The notes below the pieces were generated by a model. It was not told the DNA's origin. It saw nothing but the letters and a program-made list of their open reading frames with translations, and made no database searches. Positions 17,705-24,023 of a stretch of DNA of 33,640 nt are shown one piece after another. The stretch lies in NCBI GenBank assembly GCA_020026175.1, contig JAHHQV010000026.1, positions 1-33,640 of the forward strand, read 5' to 3'. Within the stretch, counting starts at the first letter, position 1, and every line of letters begins with the position of its first letter. A program made the position numbers and the translations under genes. This DNA is from Phocaeicola sp. GTDB lineage: Bacteria > Bacteroidota > Bacteroidia > Bacteroidales > Bacteroidaceae.

Positions 17705-18061
17705 TTAAATGGTTGAATTTTTTACCACATGTTTATCTGAGGGTGATATTCGTATCACCTGAAAACCGGCTTCTGCTAAATTTATCATATCAGATACTTT
17801 GATCCGCTCACTTGCATTGATGATATATTTATGAGAATGGCGCATAATGGATAGTCTAAACTCAATGTCTGAAAGTTTAGTTGATTTTTCAATAATGTGC
17901 CAGCTTGGTGTTTGGTAGGCACACATTTGTTTAAGGAAGTAGATGCCTTCTTTATTCCTGCCAATCTTGATGACATCGAAATCACCCTGTAGAACAATTT
18001 TAAGCAGTTCTTTTTCACGTATACTTAATTTCAAGAATATTAAACAGTTGAATGTATACAA
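17705..18061 (-). CDS. Hypothetical protein
   Basis: 118 aa on the minus strand. The composition is that of a soluble protein (helical stretches, EKELLKIVLQGDFDVIKIGRNKEG, IKVSDMINLAEAGFQVIRIS), and it is open throughout while facing a terminator at its 3' side. The N-terminal LSIREKELLKIV faintly recalls LuxR-type helices, but the rest does not fit. No family assigned. A 73-aa plus-strand reading over the same DNA (17581-17802) looks like a shadow. Confidence 0.5.
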   Translation of the reverse strand: MYTFNCLIFLKLSIREKELLKIVLQGDFDVIKIGRNKEGIYFLKQMCAYQTPSWHIIEKSTKLSDIEFRLSIMRHSHKYIINASERIKVSDMINLAEAGFQVIRISPSDKHVVKNSTI

Positions 18062-18097
18062 AGATAATGGGTTAATGCTTTTAAGACACTTTTTTTG

Positions 18098-18120
18098 CTA
18101 CTTTTTGTATGAAAAAGTAG
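18098..18120. repeat. 9-bp palindromic hairpin, intergenic
   Basis: CTACTTTTT and AAAAAGTAG pair perfectly around GTATG. It lies between the hypothetical gene (start 18061) and the end of the SLOG gene. It may be an operator or transcript-processing site for the downstream minus-strand gene. No direct evidence of function. Confidence 0.5.
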
Positions 18121-18127
18121 AAGATCC

Positions 18128-18160
18128 ATCTACAATCTATTATTTGAATAGGTTGTAGAT
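18128..18160 (-). terminator. 14-bp hairpin at the 3' end of the SLOG-PRTase operon
   Basis: Arms ATCTACAATCTATT and AATAGGTTGTAGAT pair with a single G-U and a 5-nt loop, overlapping the SLOG stop codon. On the minus strand there is no clean T-run, so it may mainly protect or attenuate the transcript. Confidence 0.55.
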
Positions 18161-18757
18161 AGTCAGTTTCTTTTTGTGTGCTTTTCTTACCGTGTAAGAT
18201 GTGCCGCCCAAAGACTTTTCATCCCAATATGCTATCAGCTGACATGAGTGGGATATAATATAATCATTGCGCTTCAAATATGCGGAATTTGAAAAGGAGT
18301 TGGATATGGTCACTACTTCATCTGCCTGCTTGAGAATATTGAGATACCTGCTCCTGTTCTCTGCATTGAAATATTTATCCTGTTCGGGAAAAGGTACAAC
18401 AATAATAAGAACGATGTCGGTATGTTCAGCCTTAAGTCTTAGAACCGCTTCTGCTGCAATGGTATCGAATCCTACGGCTCCTCCAGCATAAAAAAACCTT
18501 GCTCCGTTATCATAGCAATACCTAATTGCATCCATCACCCTTTCTGATGTCTGTTTATAATCTATCACTTGGCGGTGTCCGGTGAAAGAGGTGGACAGAT
18601 GGCTGAGCCATCTGTCCCGCGATTTTTTACAAATATCAAGGGTTTCTCCCGTTGTTTCAAACTTCAGTCCGTTATGTGCTATGTAAGTATATAAAAACAA
18701 GGTCTCATTCTGAAAGAGACCTGTTTTTATGGTTTTATATGTTTCTGTTACCTTCAT
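18140..18757 (-). CDS. SLOG (DprA/LOG-like Rossmann) family protein
   Basis: 205 aa. The SLOG/DUF1273-like core is visible: STSFTGHR (residues 56-62), FFYAGGAVGFDTIAAEAVL (89-105), IIVVPFPEQDKYF and YLKRNDYIISHSCQLIAYWD, closing with GGTSYTVRKAHKKK. Members of the superfamily bind nucleotides or nucleotide-derived ligands and some hydrolyse them. The first ~50 residues are a distinct, family-specific extension. It starts 1 nt after the phosphoribosyltransferase stop, so the two proteins are probably made together. Confidence 0.82.
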   Translation of the reverse strand: MKVTETYKTIKTGLFQNETLFLYTYIAHNGLKFETTGETLDICKKSRDRWLSHLSTSFTGHRQVIDYKQTSERVMDAIRYCYDNGARFFYAGGAVGFDTIAAEAVLRLKAEHTDIVLIIVVPFPEQDKYFNAENRSRYLNILKQADEVVTISNSFSNSAYLKRNDYIISHSCQLIAYWDEKSLGGTSYTVRKAHKKKLTIYNLFK

Positions 18758-18758
18758 T

Positions 18759-19325
18759 TTAATTATTGTAAACTGTTTTACCTATGAATAATCCTCCCAA
18801 AACTTCCGCTCCCAACTTTTCTATTTTGTTGGCAAATATAGCATAAGCAAATCCCTTTGTAAGAATATCATCAAACACTATCACTTTTTTACCTTTGAAA
18901 AAATCTTGGTCGAACTCTATGACCTGCTTATTTTGGATGTCGTTCTTGTCTACGTTATCATGCTCGGCTGATTTTTCCCCTTTGATATTAATATGCTCGT
19001 AAGCGTTATTCATTCCGCAAAGTTGGCAAACCAATGATGAAAAACACTTGTATCTCTTCTCGTTCTTTTCTGCACTTGAAGCCGGAACACATGCAAAAAC
19101 CATATTATTTGTTTCCGTTCCATAAAGTTGGATAAGCTTATTTGCAACCAAATGGGCTACATATGTAAAAGCCTTTCCGTCTTTAAAATCCCAAATCAGT
19201 CTTCTGATTTTCCACTCTTCTTGTGTCGCATTTCTACACTTAGTTGATTGATATTGGAAAAATGAAAACATCATCTTTCTCCACTGCTTGTCCAAACTTG
19301 GGTATTTGCCGTATGTTGCTGCCAT
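18759..19325 (-). CDS. Phosphoribosyltransferase-fold protein
   Basis: 188 aa. A PRPP-binding loop VIVFDDILTKG is at residues 148-158 (acidic pair D152-D153), preceded by the KGKK turn and followed by AEVLGGLFIGK, the usual C-terminal strand of type I PRTases. An N-terminal helical region and a Cys-containing middle (CFSSLVCQLCG) precede it. It could use or make a ribosyl-phosphate compound for the SLOG partner; the substrate cannot be deduced. It begins close to repeat A copy 1. Confidence 0.78.
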   Translation of the reverse strand: MAATYGKYPSLDKQWRKMMFSFFQYQSTKCRNATQEEWKIRRLIWDFKDGKAFTYVAHLVANKLIQLYGTETNNMVFACVPASSAEKNEKRYKCFSSLVCQLCGMNNAYEHINIKGEKSAEHDNVDKNDIQNKQVIEFDQDFFKGKKVIVFDDILTKGFAYAIFANKIEKLGAEVLGGLFIGKTVYNN

Positions 19326-19348
19326 ATCCGTATGCTTTAGTAGGTTAA

Positions 19349-19647
19349 AACTTGAATTATTCTTCAGCTAGATTTAGACCTTTTTAAAAACCTTTGTCTT
19401 GGTTTGGTCTTTTGTCCGCTGACTTTTTTTTTAGAGAATCATTCCCCATCTGAGTTTGAGCCTTTTTTTTACGGCATTTCAAAGTATGGTAAAGTGGAAT
19501 AAGAAAAGTTTTGGACGAAAAAAATGTTGGGACAGCGAAGCCGTCATCGTTATTTTTTTCAGGACAAAGTCTGAAAGCGTAACTTTTTCATTTCCACTCG
19601 ACCAATATACCTTTGCCGTACAAAAAAATAAAGGCTCCCAGATGGGG
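19349..19647. repeat. Repeat A copy 1, MITE-like, at the 5' side of the SLOG operon
   Basis: About 300 bp shared with 23287-23662 and 31301-31677. Its inner 205 bp is bounded by imperfect inverted arms (19443-19475 and 19615-19647; TCCCCATCTGAG...GAGCC versus GGCTCCCAGATGGGG with T-rich/A-rich flanks). This copy is the most diverged, notably in the left outer part. Each copy lies directly upstream of a minus-strand operon and contains a plus-facing promoter. It may be a non-autonomous element or a conserved regulatory leader. Confidence 0.8.
19584..19615 (+). promoter_or_regulatory. Plus-facing promoter in repeat A copy 1
   Basis: A perfect TAnnTTTG box (TACCTTTG, 19608-19615) lies 20 nt after TTTT (19584-19587). 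It would transcribe rightwards into the non-coding stretch carrying repeat C. Confidence 0.5.
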
Positions 19648-19762
19648 TTATACCACTAATTGAGGAAGCGGACAGCAGAAAAGACCAATGAAAGACAATC
19701 GGAAAAAGATTTATACCGATTATATTATGGGTGGATAAGGAGCATTAGCGACAACCTTAATA

Positions 19763-19788
19763 GGGTGGTGGGAGTAAGAGAACTGCGT
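19763..19788. repeat. Repeat C copy 1
   Basis: A 26-bp motif reading GGGTGGTGGG then AGTAAGAG then AACTGCGT, identical to 31980-32005 and matching 32257-32282 at nearly all positions. It runs into a small hairpin (TGCGT-CGA-ACGCA). It lies in a ~200-bp stretch without genes. Confidence 0.7.
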
Positions 19789-19820
19789 CGAACGCAAAAC
19801 AATCCTCGGAAGGGCATATA

Positions 19821-19840
19821 AAAAAAGTGGCCGAAGCCAC
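19821..19840 (-). terminator. UUCG-tetraloop terminator of the minus-strand SSB gene
   Basis: On the minus strand GTGGC-TTCG-GCCAC is followed by at least six T. It ends the SSB gene 5 nt after its stop. The C(UUCG)G loop is an especially stable terminator form. Confidence 0.85.
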
Positions 19841-19845
19841 CTTTC

Positions 19846-20244
19846 CTATTTGGATTTTGCTTTCTTGGTCTTTTTCGCCTTAGCCGGTTGCGGTTCTGGC
19901 TTTTCCTCCTCCTTTTCAGGTGTCGGATAGAACTCTACGGCTACCATTGTGATGCGGTTGCGCTTCTGACCGGTTTCACTGTCGGTCCATTCTTCCGGCT
20001 TGAAATATCCCTTTACAGTGAGGAGTTCACCCTTCTTGATCCTGTCAAAGGATTCAGCCGCCTCGTTCTTGCGCCAGGCTTCGACTGATATGAAGGCGGA
20101 TGTATAGACGGTTTCTTCACCTTTCTTCTCCGACCTGCTCACTGCTATCGAGAAGCGTGCTACACTTGCTGTTTCAAACTGACGGATCTGTGCTTCATTT
20201 GCTACGAAACCTGATACTGCGAATGTATTTTCAATCTTTTTCAT
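19846..20244 (-). CDS. Single-stranded DNA-binding protein
   Basis: 132 aa beginning MKKIENTFAVSGFVANEAQ, with RFSIAVSR, VYTSAFISVEAWRK and ELLTVKGYFKPEEW, an SSB OB fold of about 105 residues. A Pro/Lys/Glu-rich tail follows, ending in KKTKKAKSK. The tail is basic and lacks the acidic DDxPF-type tip, so it should not bind SSB partner proteins in the classical way. It stands alone with its own terminator on the left and imperfect hairpins on its 5' side. Confidence 0.85.
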   Translation of the reverse strand: MKKIENTFAVSGFVANEAQIRQFETASVARFSIAVSRSEKKGEETVYTSAFISVEAWRKNEAAESFDRIKKGELLTVKGYFKPEEWTDSETGQKRNRITMVAVEFYPTPEKEEEKPEPQPAKAKKTKKAKSK

Positions 20245-20330
20245 AATGGATGAATTTTAGAAGTTAATTAATCATTTTTACGGTGCATCAATAAGGGAAC
20301 AGGCTATGTGGTAACCATGAAATAATGTAC

Positions 20331-20450
20331 GAATACTCTTTTTATGCCTGCAAAAAAAGGAAGATTCTTATGTTATTTATTGGGTAAGATGGCAGCAAAT
20401 GATTAATCCTTGAATACTCTTTTTGCGGGAAGCGGAAAAAGGAAGATTCT
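20331..20450. repeat. Pair of similar imperfect hairpins
   Basis: The motif GAATACTCTTTTT ... AAAAAGGAAGATTCT occurs twice, near 20331-20368 and 20413-20450. Each can fold on itself (GAAT..TCTTTTT against AAAAAGGA..ATTC). They lie upstream of the SSB gene, between it and repeat B. They could be regulatory, or remnants of tandem duplication. Confidence 0.5.
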
Positions 20451-20462
20451 GGCGTTAATAGG

Positions 20463-20969
20463 CATGGCCGGTATTTGCGAATCGTCCACCGACACTTTCG
20501 GAAAAAAGTGGAAGCTGTTCCATAACTTCGCACCAAGGAAATATGATTTGACTTCGCCGGAAATTCATCTGAAAAAGTAGGTCATTCGCACAGGTTTGAA
20601 AATGGAGCGGTACAGAATTGATTCAAGACAAGTGTGCTTCCATACTCAAGCAGTGGGTCGGATAGGGTGAAGGAACATACATCTGCCAGCAGCCAGAGCC
20701 GCAAGAGAGAGGCAGGCATACCGATAACGGACAAACGGAAGGGTGTATCAATGTAAAGGCCGGGGATATTTCAGGAAGAATGGTTGTGAAACGGATGCGC
20801 TGACGGATACGGTTGGCAGTATGGGTGCGACACAATGGAGGGAAAAGGAAAAGCATTCAGGAAACGGGCGAAAAATCAAAGAAACGATAACGGAAAGGAT
20901 TCAGCCACAACATTATTATAGATGCCCTGTAGAGACTCCGATTTGTATCCGGTACCTTAAAGGTGACGG
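20463..20969. repeat. Repeat B copy 1 (about 507-bp direct repeat)
   Basis: It matches 28674-29180 without indels (constant offset 8211). The first ~415 bp look identical, a few substitutions follow, and divergence starts near the right end. I see no convincing gene in it. A hairpin (GTATCCG...CGGATAC, 20945-20973) closes the right end. The left junction is abrupt: the DNA left of the repeat differs completely between copies. Confidence 0.88.
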
Positions 20970-21190
20970 ATACTTATATGGGGAATGCGCTTATTCGTAT
21001 TATATATATGACAGGCGTAGATATATGAAACTCTCAAGCATAACAACAGACTCCAAGAATAATAATGCAACGGTTTTACAACATATATAGGTATAATGTT
21101 TTATATTGCAAGATGATTGTCTGGATGTAGGGAGCTAAGGAAATGGAAAGCCTATAAGCAAAATCAATGAACAAGGAATAACGATAGCAC
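20970..21190. other. Gene-free stretch
   Basis: AT-rich DNA between repeat B copy 1 and the metallophosphoesterase fragment. Short ORFs are present but have no supporting start context or recognisable product. No clear TAnnTTTG promoter was seen. Confidence 0.5.
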
Positions 21191-21427
21191 ATGAAGATAT
21201 TACATATTTCTGATACACATGGCAGGCATGCCAGCATGAAAGGTATGCCAGAAGCGGATGTTATCATCCATAGCGGAGACATTTCGGAGAATGGAACGGA
21301 AGAGGAAGTCATAAGTTTTATAGAATGGCTTGAATCTCTAGACTATAAGTATAAGGTATTTGTTGCAGGCAATCATGATACTTGTCTGTTTGGTAGTAGG
21401 ATAGATGGATTCAAGGATGATACATGA
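21191..21427 (+). pseudogene. Truncated calcineurin-like metallophosphoesterase
   Basis: The 78-aa reading begins MKILHISDTHGRH, then ADVIIHSGDIS, then KVFVAGNHD: metal-binding DxH (D8, H10), GD and GNHD motifs of calcineurin-type phosphoesterases. Complete family members are two to three times longer and carry further His ligands (GH, HxH motifs). Those are missing here, because the frame runs into another gene near 21415-21425. The fragment is almost certainly inactive. Confidence 0.8.
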
Positions 21428-21950
21428 TGATGAGAAATTCCGTAGCTCAATAAAGAACAATGCCATTAGTGACTCGAAAGCTTTAAACAGGGAAAAGAGA
21501 ATGAAGTTATTCGATCTGGACGAGGATGCATGTAAGGAAGCAAAAGAAGGATTGGAAGCCGGTAAGAAAGGATGGTATGTTTTTGAGGGTCGATTATATC
21601 CGGACCTGTTTATCGAAAGTGAAACCCATATTCTGGTCATCGAGGGAAAGAGGACAGAAGCATCAACGACGAAAAATGTAAAATATCTTAGCCACAGAAG
21701 CCAAATGGCAAGACATATAGAGAACGCCATCGGTTATTGTGAAGGAAAGAAGAAAGTCATCGCATTCTATATAGTTGAAGAGGATTGTGGCTATGAAGAC
21801 GACTGCAAGCCGGAAGGATTCAGGAAAGATTTTGAGAAAGAGACGGTCAGAAAATCTGAAGAAAGCCGTAAAATGCTAGCTGACAGCTTTTATGGCTACA
21901 CCACATGGCAGGCTGTAAGTAAAAGCCTTGACATAAATTTTGATGAATGA
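21405..21950 (+). pseudogene. PD-(D/E)XK nuclease-like protein, N-terminal truncation likely
   Basis: 181 aa in a different frame from the phosphoesterase fragment it overlaps. The core LYPDLFIESETHILVIEGK provides P66-D67 and E80-x-K82, a textbook PD-(D/E)XK site. RSQMARHIENAIGYCEGKKKVIAFYIVEE, a helix and strand, follows. Residues 1-12 seem to come from out-of-frame phosphoesterase DNA, so the original N-terminus is probably lost. It may still be expressed from one of several internal ATGs. The original family could be a restriction-like nuclease or a DNA repair factor. Confidence 0.62.
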
Positions 21951-21965
21951 AGCATGAATACATCA

Positions 21966-22004
21966 AAAAGGCGGTTTGTCCGGGAACCTGTTCCGGCAAA
22001 CCGC
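21966..22004 (-). terminator. Strong terminator for the DUF2958 operon
   Basis: GCGGTTTG-T-CCGG (21971-21983) pairs with CCGGCAAACCGC (ending 22004) around GAACCTGTT, with one bulged base. On the minus strand the stem is followed by CTTTTTG, placing a terminator after the 77-aa gene. A plus-strand reading lacks the T-run. Confidence 0.8.
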
Positions 22005-22034
22005 GCGCCTGACATTTAAGCTGCTATCGGAAAG

Positions 22035-22268
22035 TCACTTCCTGATAAAGTATTCAATGGCTGAATGGACGAGAATATAATGTGTCGGCGTACTTTTGCA
22101 TTGAGAGGCATAAGGGTTTGGAAAATCAAGTGCAAGAGAACTGTAAAGGGTTGGAATATCCCTCTTGATTCTTTTTACGAGTAATCTGTATGAGCATGGT
22201 CTTGCATATTTCATGAGTTGTCTCCATCTTGTGGCGGTTATTTCAGTGCAGTTGGTTTCGTACTTCAT
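22035..22268 (-). CDS. Conserved 77-aa hypothetical protein
   Basis: The sequence MKYETNCTEITATRWRQLMKYARPCSYRLLVKRIKRD and the end HSAIEYFIRK match a small conserved protein that I recall from many Bacteroides conjugative elements. It is basic and helical with two cysteines; no enzymatic motif. It is the last gene of the operon with DUF1281-like and DUF2958 genes, 40 nt downstream of the former and ending just before the terminator at 22004. Confidence 0.7.
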   Translation of the reverse strand: MKYETNCTEITATRWRQLMKYARPCSYRLLVKRIKRDIPTLYSSLALDFPNPYASQCKSTPTHYILVHSAIEYFIRK

Positions 22269-22308
22269 GGTATTTATAGTTTAGGCTTGGGGCATTGCCC
22301 CAAGCGGA

Positions 22309-22902
22309 TTAGACTACGGATATTTCATTTATGACGAGAAAAGTGTCATCGCTATTGTATTCTGAGAGTTTGTCATGAGATTCTGAAATGTCATTAAGGG
22401 CGATGCCGGTCAAGTCATTGACGGCAGCAGCAACCTGTTCCCATGTATCATAGTATTCTATACCAACTTCACTGTGGTCAACCATATAACGGAATGAATA
22501 GAATTGTCCGTCTGTATCATTCGTCTCGAATATCTCACAACCGGGCTCTTCCGAATAGTAGAAAAGCTGAAGGTCGTATTTTTCCGCAATCTTGTACATC
22601 AGTTCAGAACAGGCAACCCAAGCCGTTTCAGTTGTCAATTTTAAGGAAGCCAAATCATTGTCATGGTCGTCAATGGTTTCTTCTATGTATGAAATTTCCC
22701 CTCTAGCTGGAAGTTCCTCTTTGACATCTGGCAGAAGACTCTTTTTAATATAGCCAAGCCAATAAGAATTACCTAAAAATGTAAACGGCTTGTCCTCTTT
22801 GCTCCTGTCTATGTCTACCGTCTTTTTCAAATCGTCATATAACTTTTGTGTATTCTCTCTTGTACCTAAAAAAGTATAATCTGTAGTGCACCAGTTTGGC
22901 AT
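22309..22902 (-). CDS. DUF1281/Api92-like ferredoxin-fold protein
   Basis: 197 aa with the characteristic start MPNWCTTDYTFLGTRENTQK and a later LTTETAWVACSELMYKIAEKYDLQLFYYSEEPGCE. These match the Api92/YubB-like ferredoxin-fold family common on plasmids and conjugative elements. The fold is known but the function is not. It is the middle gene of a three-gene minus-strand operon that begins at repeat A copy 2. Confidence 0.78.
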   Translation of the reverse strand: MPNWCTTDYTFLGTRENTQKLYDDLKKTVDIDRSKEDKPFTFLGNSYWLGYIKKSLLPDVKEELPARGEISYIEETIDDHDNDLASLKLTTETAWVACSELMYKIAEKYDLQLFYYSEEPGCEIFETNDTDGQFYSFRYMVDHSEVGIEYYDTWEQVAAAVNDLTGIALNDISESHDKLSEYNSDDTFLVINEISVV

Positions 22903-22955
22903 AATTGTAAATATTTATTTGTTAATAATATGTTGTTCAGAGTAATTTGCAGAGG

Positions 22956-23285
22956 TCAATCCTCTGCAAATAGTATCGTTTTAAGGCAGTCCTTAATAGT
23001 ATAGCCTTTAGGAATTTGGGTATCTATTTGGGCGGTTATCCCTTTAATGTTCAGTTCCATAATCTCTGAGAGTCTTACATATCCGAACTCCCACTCAAAA
23101 ATATGACAGTAACCGAACAGAAGCCAGTCATCTCCGTCCTTACTTGCTTCGGTAATAAGCCAGCAGGCTTCAGTAAACGGCATGTAGAACTTTGCAATGA
23201 CTTCGGCTTTCTTACCTTGTCCGTCTTTTGAATACAATGGGTTGGCGTTGAACCTTGCCTCGATGTCTTTTGTAATTGTAATCAT
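22956..23285 (-). CDS. DUF2958 family protein
   Basis: 109 aa. NPLYSKDGQGKKAEVIAKFYMPFTEACWLITEASKDGDDWLLFGYCHIFEWEFGYVRLSEI follows the DUF2958 pattern (YSQDG..., VVAKFF, W.lTE, LFGLv.g.e.ElGY..L.Ele). The family is frequent on mobile elements, often next to antirestriction and DUF1281-like genes, with no established activity. The start codon sits 2 nt from repeat A copy 2, which probably supplies the leader. Confidence 0.8.
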   Translation of the reverse strand: MITITKDIEARFNANPLYSKDGQGKKAEVIAKFYMPFTEACWLITEASKDGDDWLLFGYCHIFEWEFGYVRLSEIMELNIKGITAQIDTQIPKGYTIKDCLKTILFAED

Positions 23286-23286
23286 A

Positions 23287-23662
23287 CACTTGAAATTTAA
23301 AGAGATAAACTTGAATTATTCTTCAGCGAGATTTAGACCTTTTTTTAGAAAGTTTCCTTTCCCTTGTCGTTAGAAATCCGCTGACTTTTTTTTATTGGGA
23401 ATCATTCCCCATCTGAGTTTGAGCCTTTTTTTACGGCATTTCGAAGTATGGTAAAGTGGAATAAGAAAAGTTTTGGACGAAAAAAATGTTGGGACAGCGA
23501 AGCCGTCATCGTTATTTTTTTCAGGACAAAGTCTGAAAGCGTAACTTTTTCATTTCCGCTCGACCAATATACCTTTGCCGTACAAAAAATAAAGGCTCTC
23601 AGATGGGAGTAACTGCACTGATATGGGAAGCAGGATATAAAGAGAAAGACCAGGGAAAGGAT
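23287..23662. repeat. Repeat A copy 2
   Basis: Almost identical to copy 3 (31301-31677) from the sequence just upstream of the operon ATG to AAAGGAT. Inverted arms at 23406-23437 and 23577-23608. Left of it is the DUF2958 operon; right of it is the restriction system. An 82-aa plus reading at 23603-23851 begins in the repeat and looks spurious. Confidence 0.85.
23546..23577 (+). promoter_or_regulatory. Plus-facing promoter in repeat A copy 2
   Basis: TACCTTTG at 23570-23577 (perfect TAnnTTTG) lies 20 nt after a TTTT box at 23546-23549. It would transcribe rightwards toward the xre-hsdM-hsdS genes, in addition to the nearer promoter at 23792. Confidence 0.5.
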
Positions 23663-23698
23663 TTGTCAAGGAATTATATATTAATATTCAAAATCAGC

Positions 23699-23737
23699 GT
23701 TTTATGTGTTTTGAGTGCCCAGGCAGGCACAAAACAA
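23699..23737. repeat. Nested hairpin upstream of the restriction operon
   Basis: GTTTTAT ... ATAAAAC encloses GTTTT ... AAAAC and GTGCC-CAGGCA-GGCAC. It lies between repeat A and the promoter at 23792. It could be an operator for the XRE regulator or a terminator insulating the operon from upstream transcription. Confidence 0.5.
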
Positions 23738-23791
23738 TCAATAAAACAGCAGTTTCAGTATAATTTTTATCTATTCGCTAATAGAATTGTG

Positions 23792-23799
23792 TACCTTTG
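23792..23799 (+). promoter_or_regulatory. -7 box of the restriction-operon promoter
   Basis: TACCTTTG matches TAnnTTTG exactly, 24 nt before the ATG at 23823. The upstream box is poor (TATCT about 20 nt away), as expected of a promoter that depends on a regulator. Confidence 0.6.
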
Positions 23800-23822
23800 T
23801 ATTCCATTAAGAATGTGCTGCA

Positions 23823-24021
23823 ATGAATATGATAAAAGAGGTTTTGATTGAAAAAGGTATTAGTCAAACCGAATTGGCTAAACAGCTTGGCAAGGGCTTT
23901 AATATGAAATTTATATGCGTCTAACAGGGTTCAGCCACCTATTCCTGTACTATATCAAATTGCAGAAATTCTAAATGTTGATGTGCGTACACTTCTTATT
24001 CCTAACCCTATAAAAGAATAA
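23823..24021 (+). pseudogene. XRE-type regulator, apparent 2-nt deletion
   Basis: Frame 1 from 23823 encodes MNMIKEVLIEKGISQTELAKQLGKGFNM, the first helices of a Cro/C.protein HTH, then stops at 23922. A second frame (from about 23911 to 24021) encodes LYASNRVQPPIPVLYQIAEI, then LNVDVRTLLIPNP, the rest of the same fold. Restoring GT after the ATG at 23903-23905 (ATG GTA AAT TTA TAT GCG) would join them as FNMVNLYASNR, a normal HTH. It ends 2 nt before hsdM, the position of a controller protein. Either truly broken or a sequence error. Confidence 0.75.
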
Positions 24022-24023
24022 AA

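Noticed and set aside
17581..17802. 73-aa plus-strand ORF just after the Toprim terminator
   Set aside because: It overlaps the more protein-like minus-strand gene 17705-18061 and has no promoter or ribosome-binding context; probably a shadow.
20743..21090. 115-aa ORF in repeat B copy 1 (and 28954-29172 in copy 2)
   Set aside because: The two versions diverge in length and end as soon as the repeat ends; there is no recognisable product and the composition is poor.
23603..23851. 82-aa plus-strand ORF next to the restriction operon
   Set aside because: It starts inside repeat A, spans the hairpin and the promoter box, and has no protein-like composition or conserved motif.
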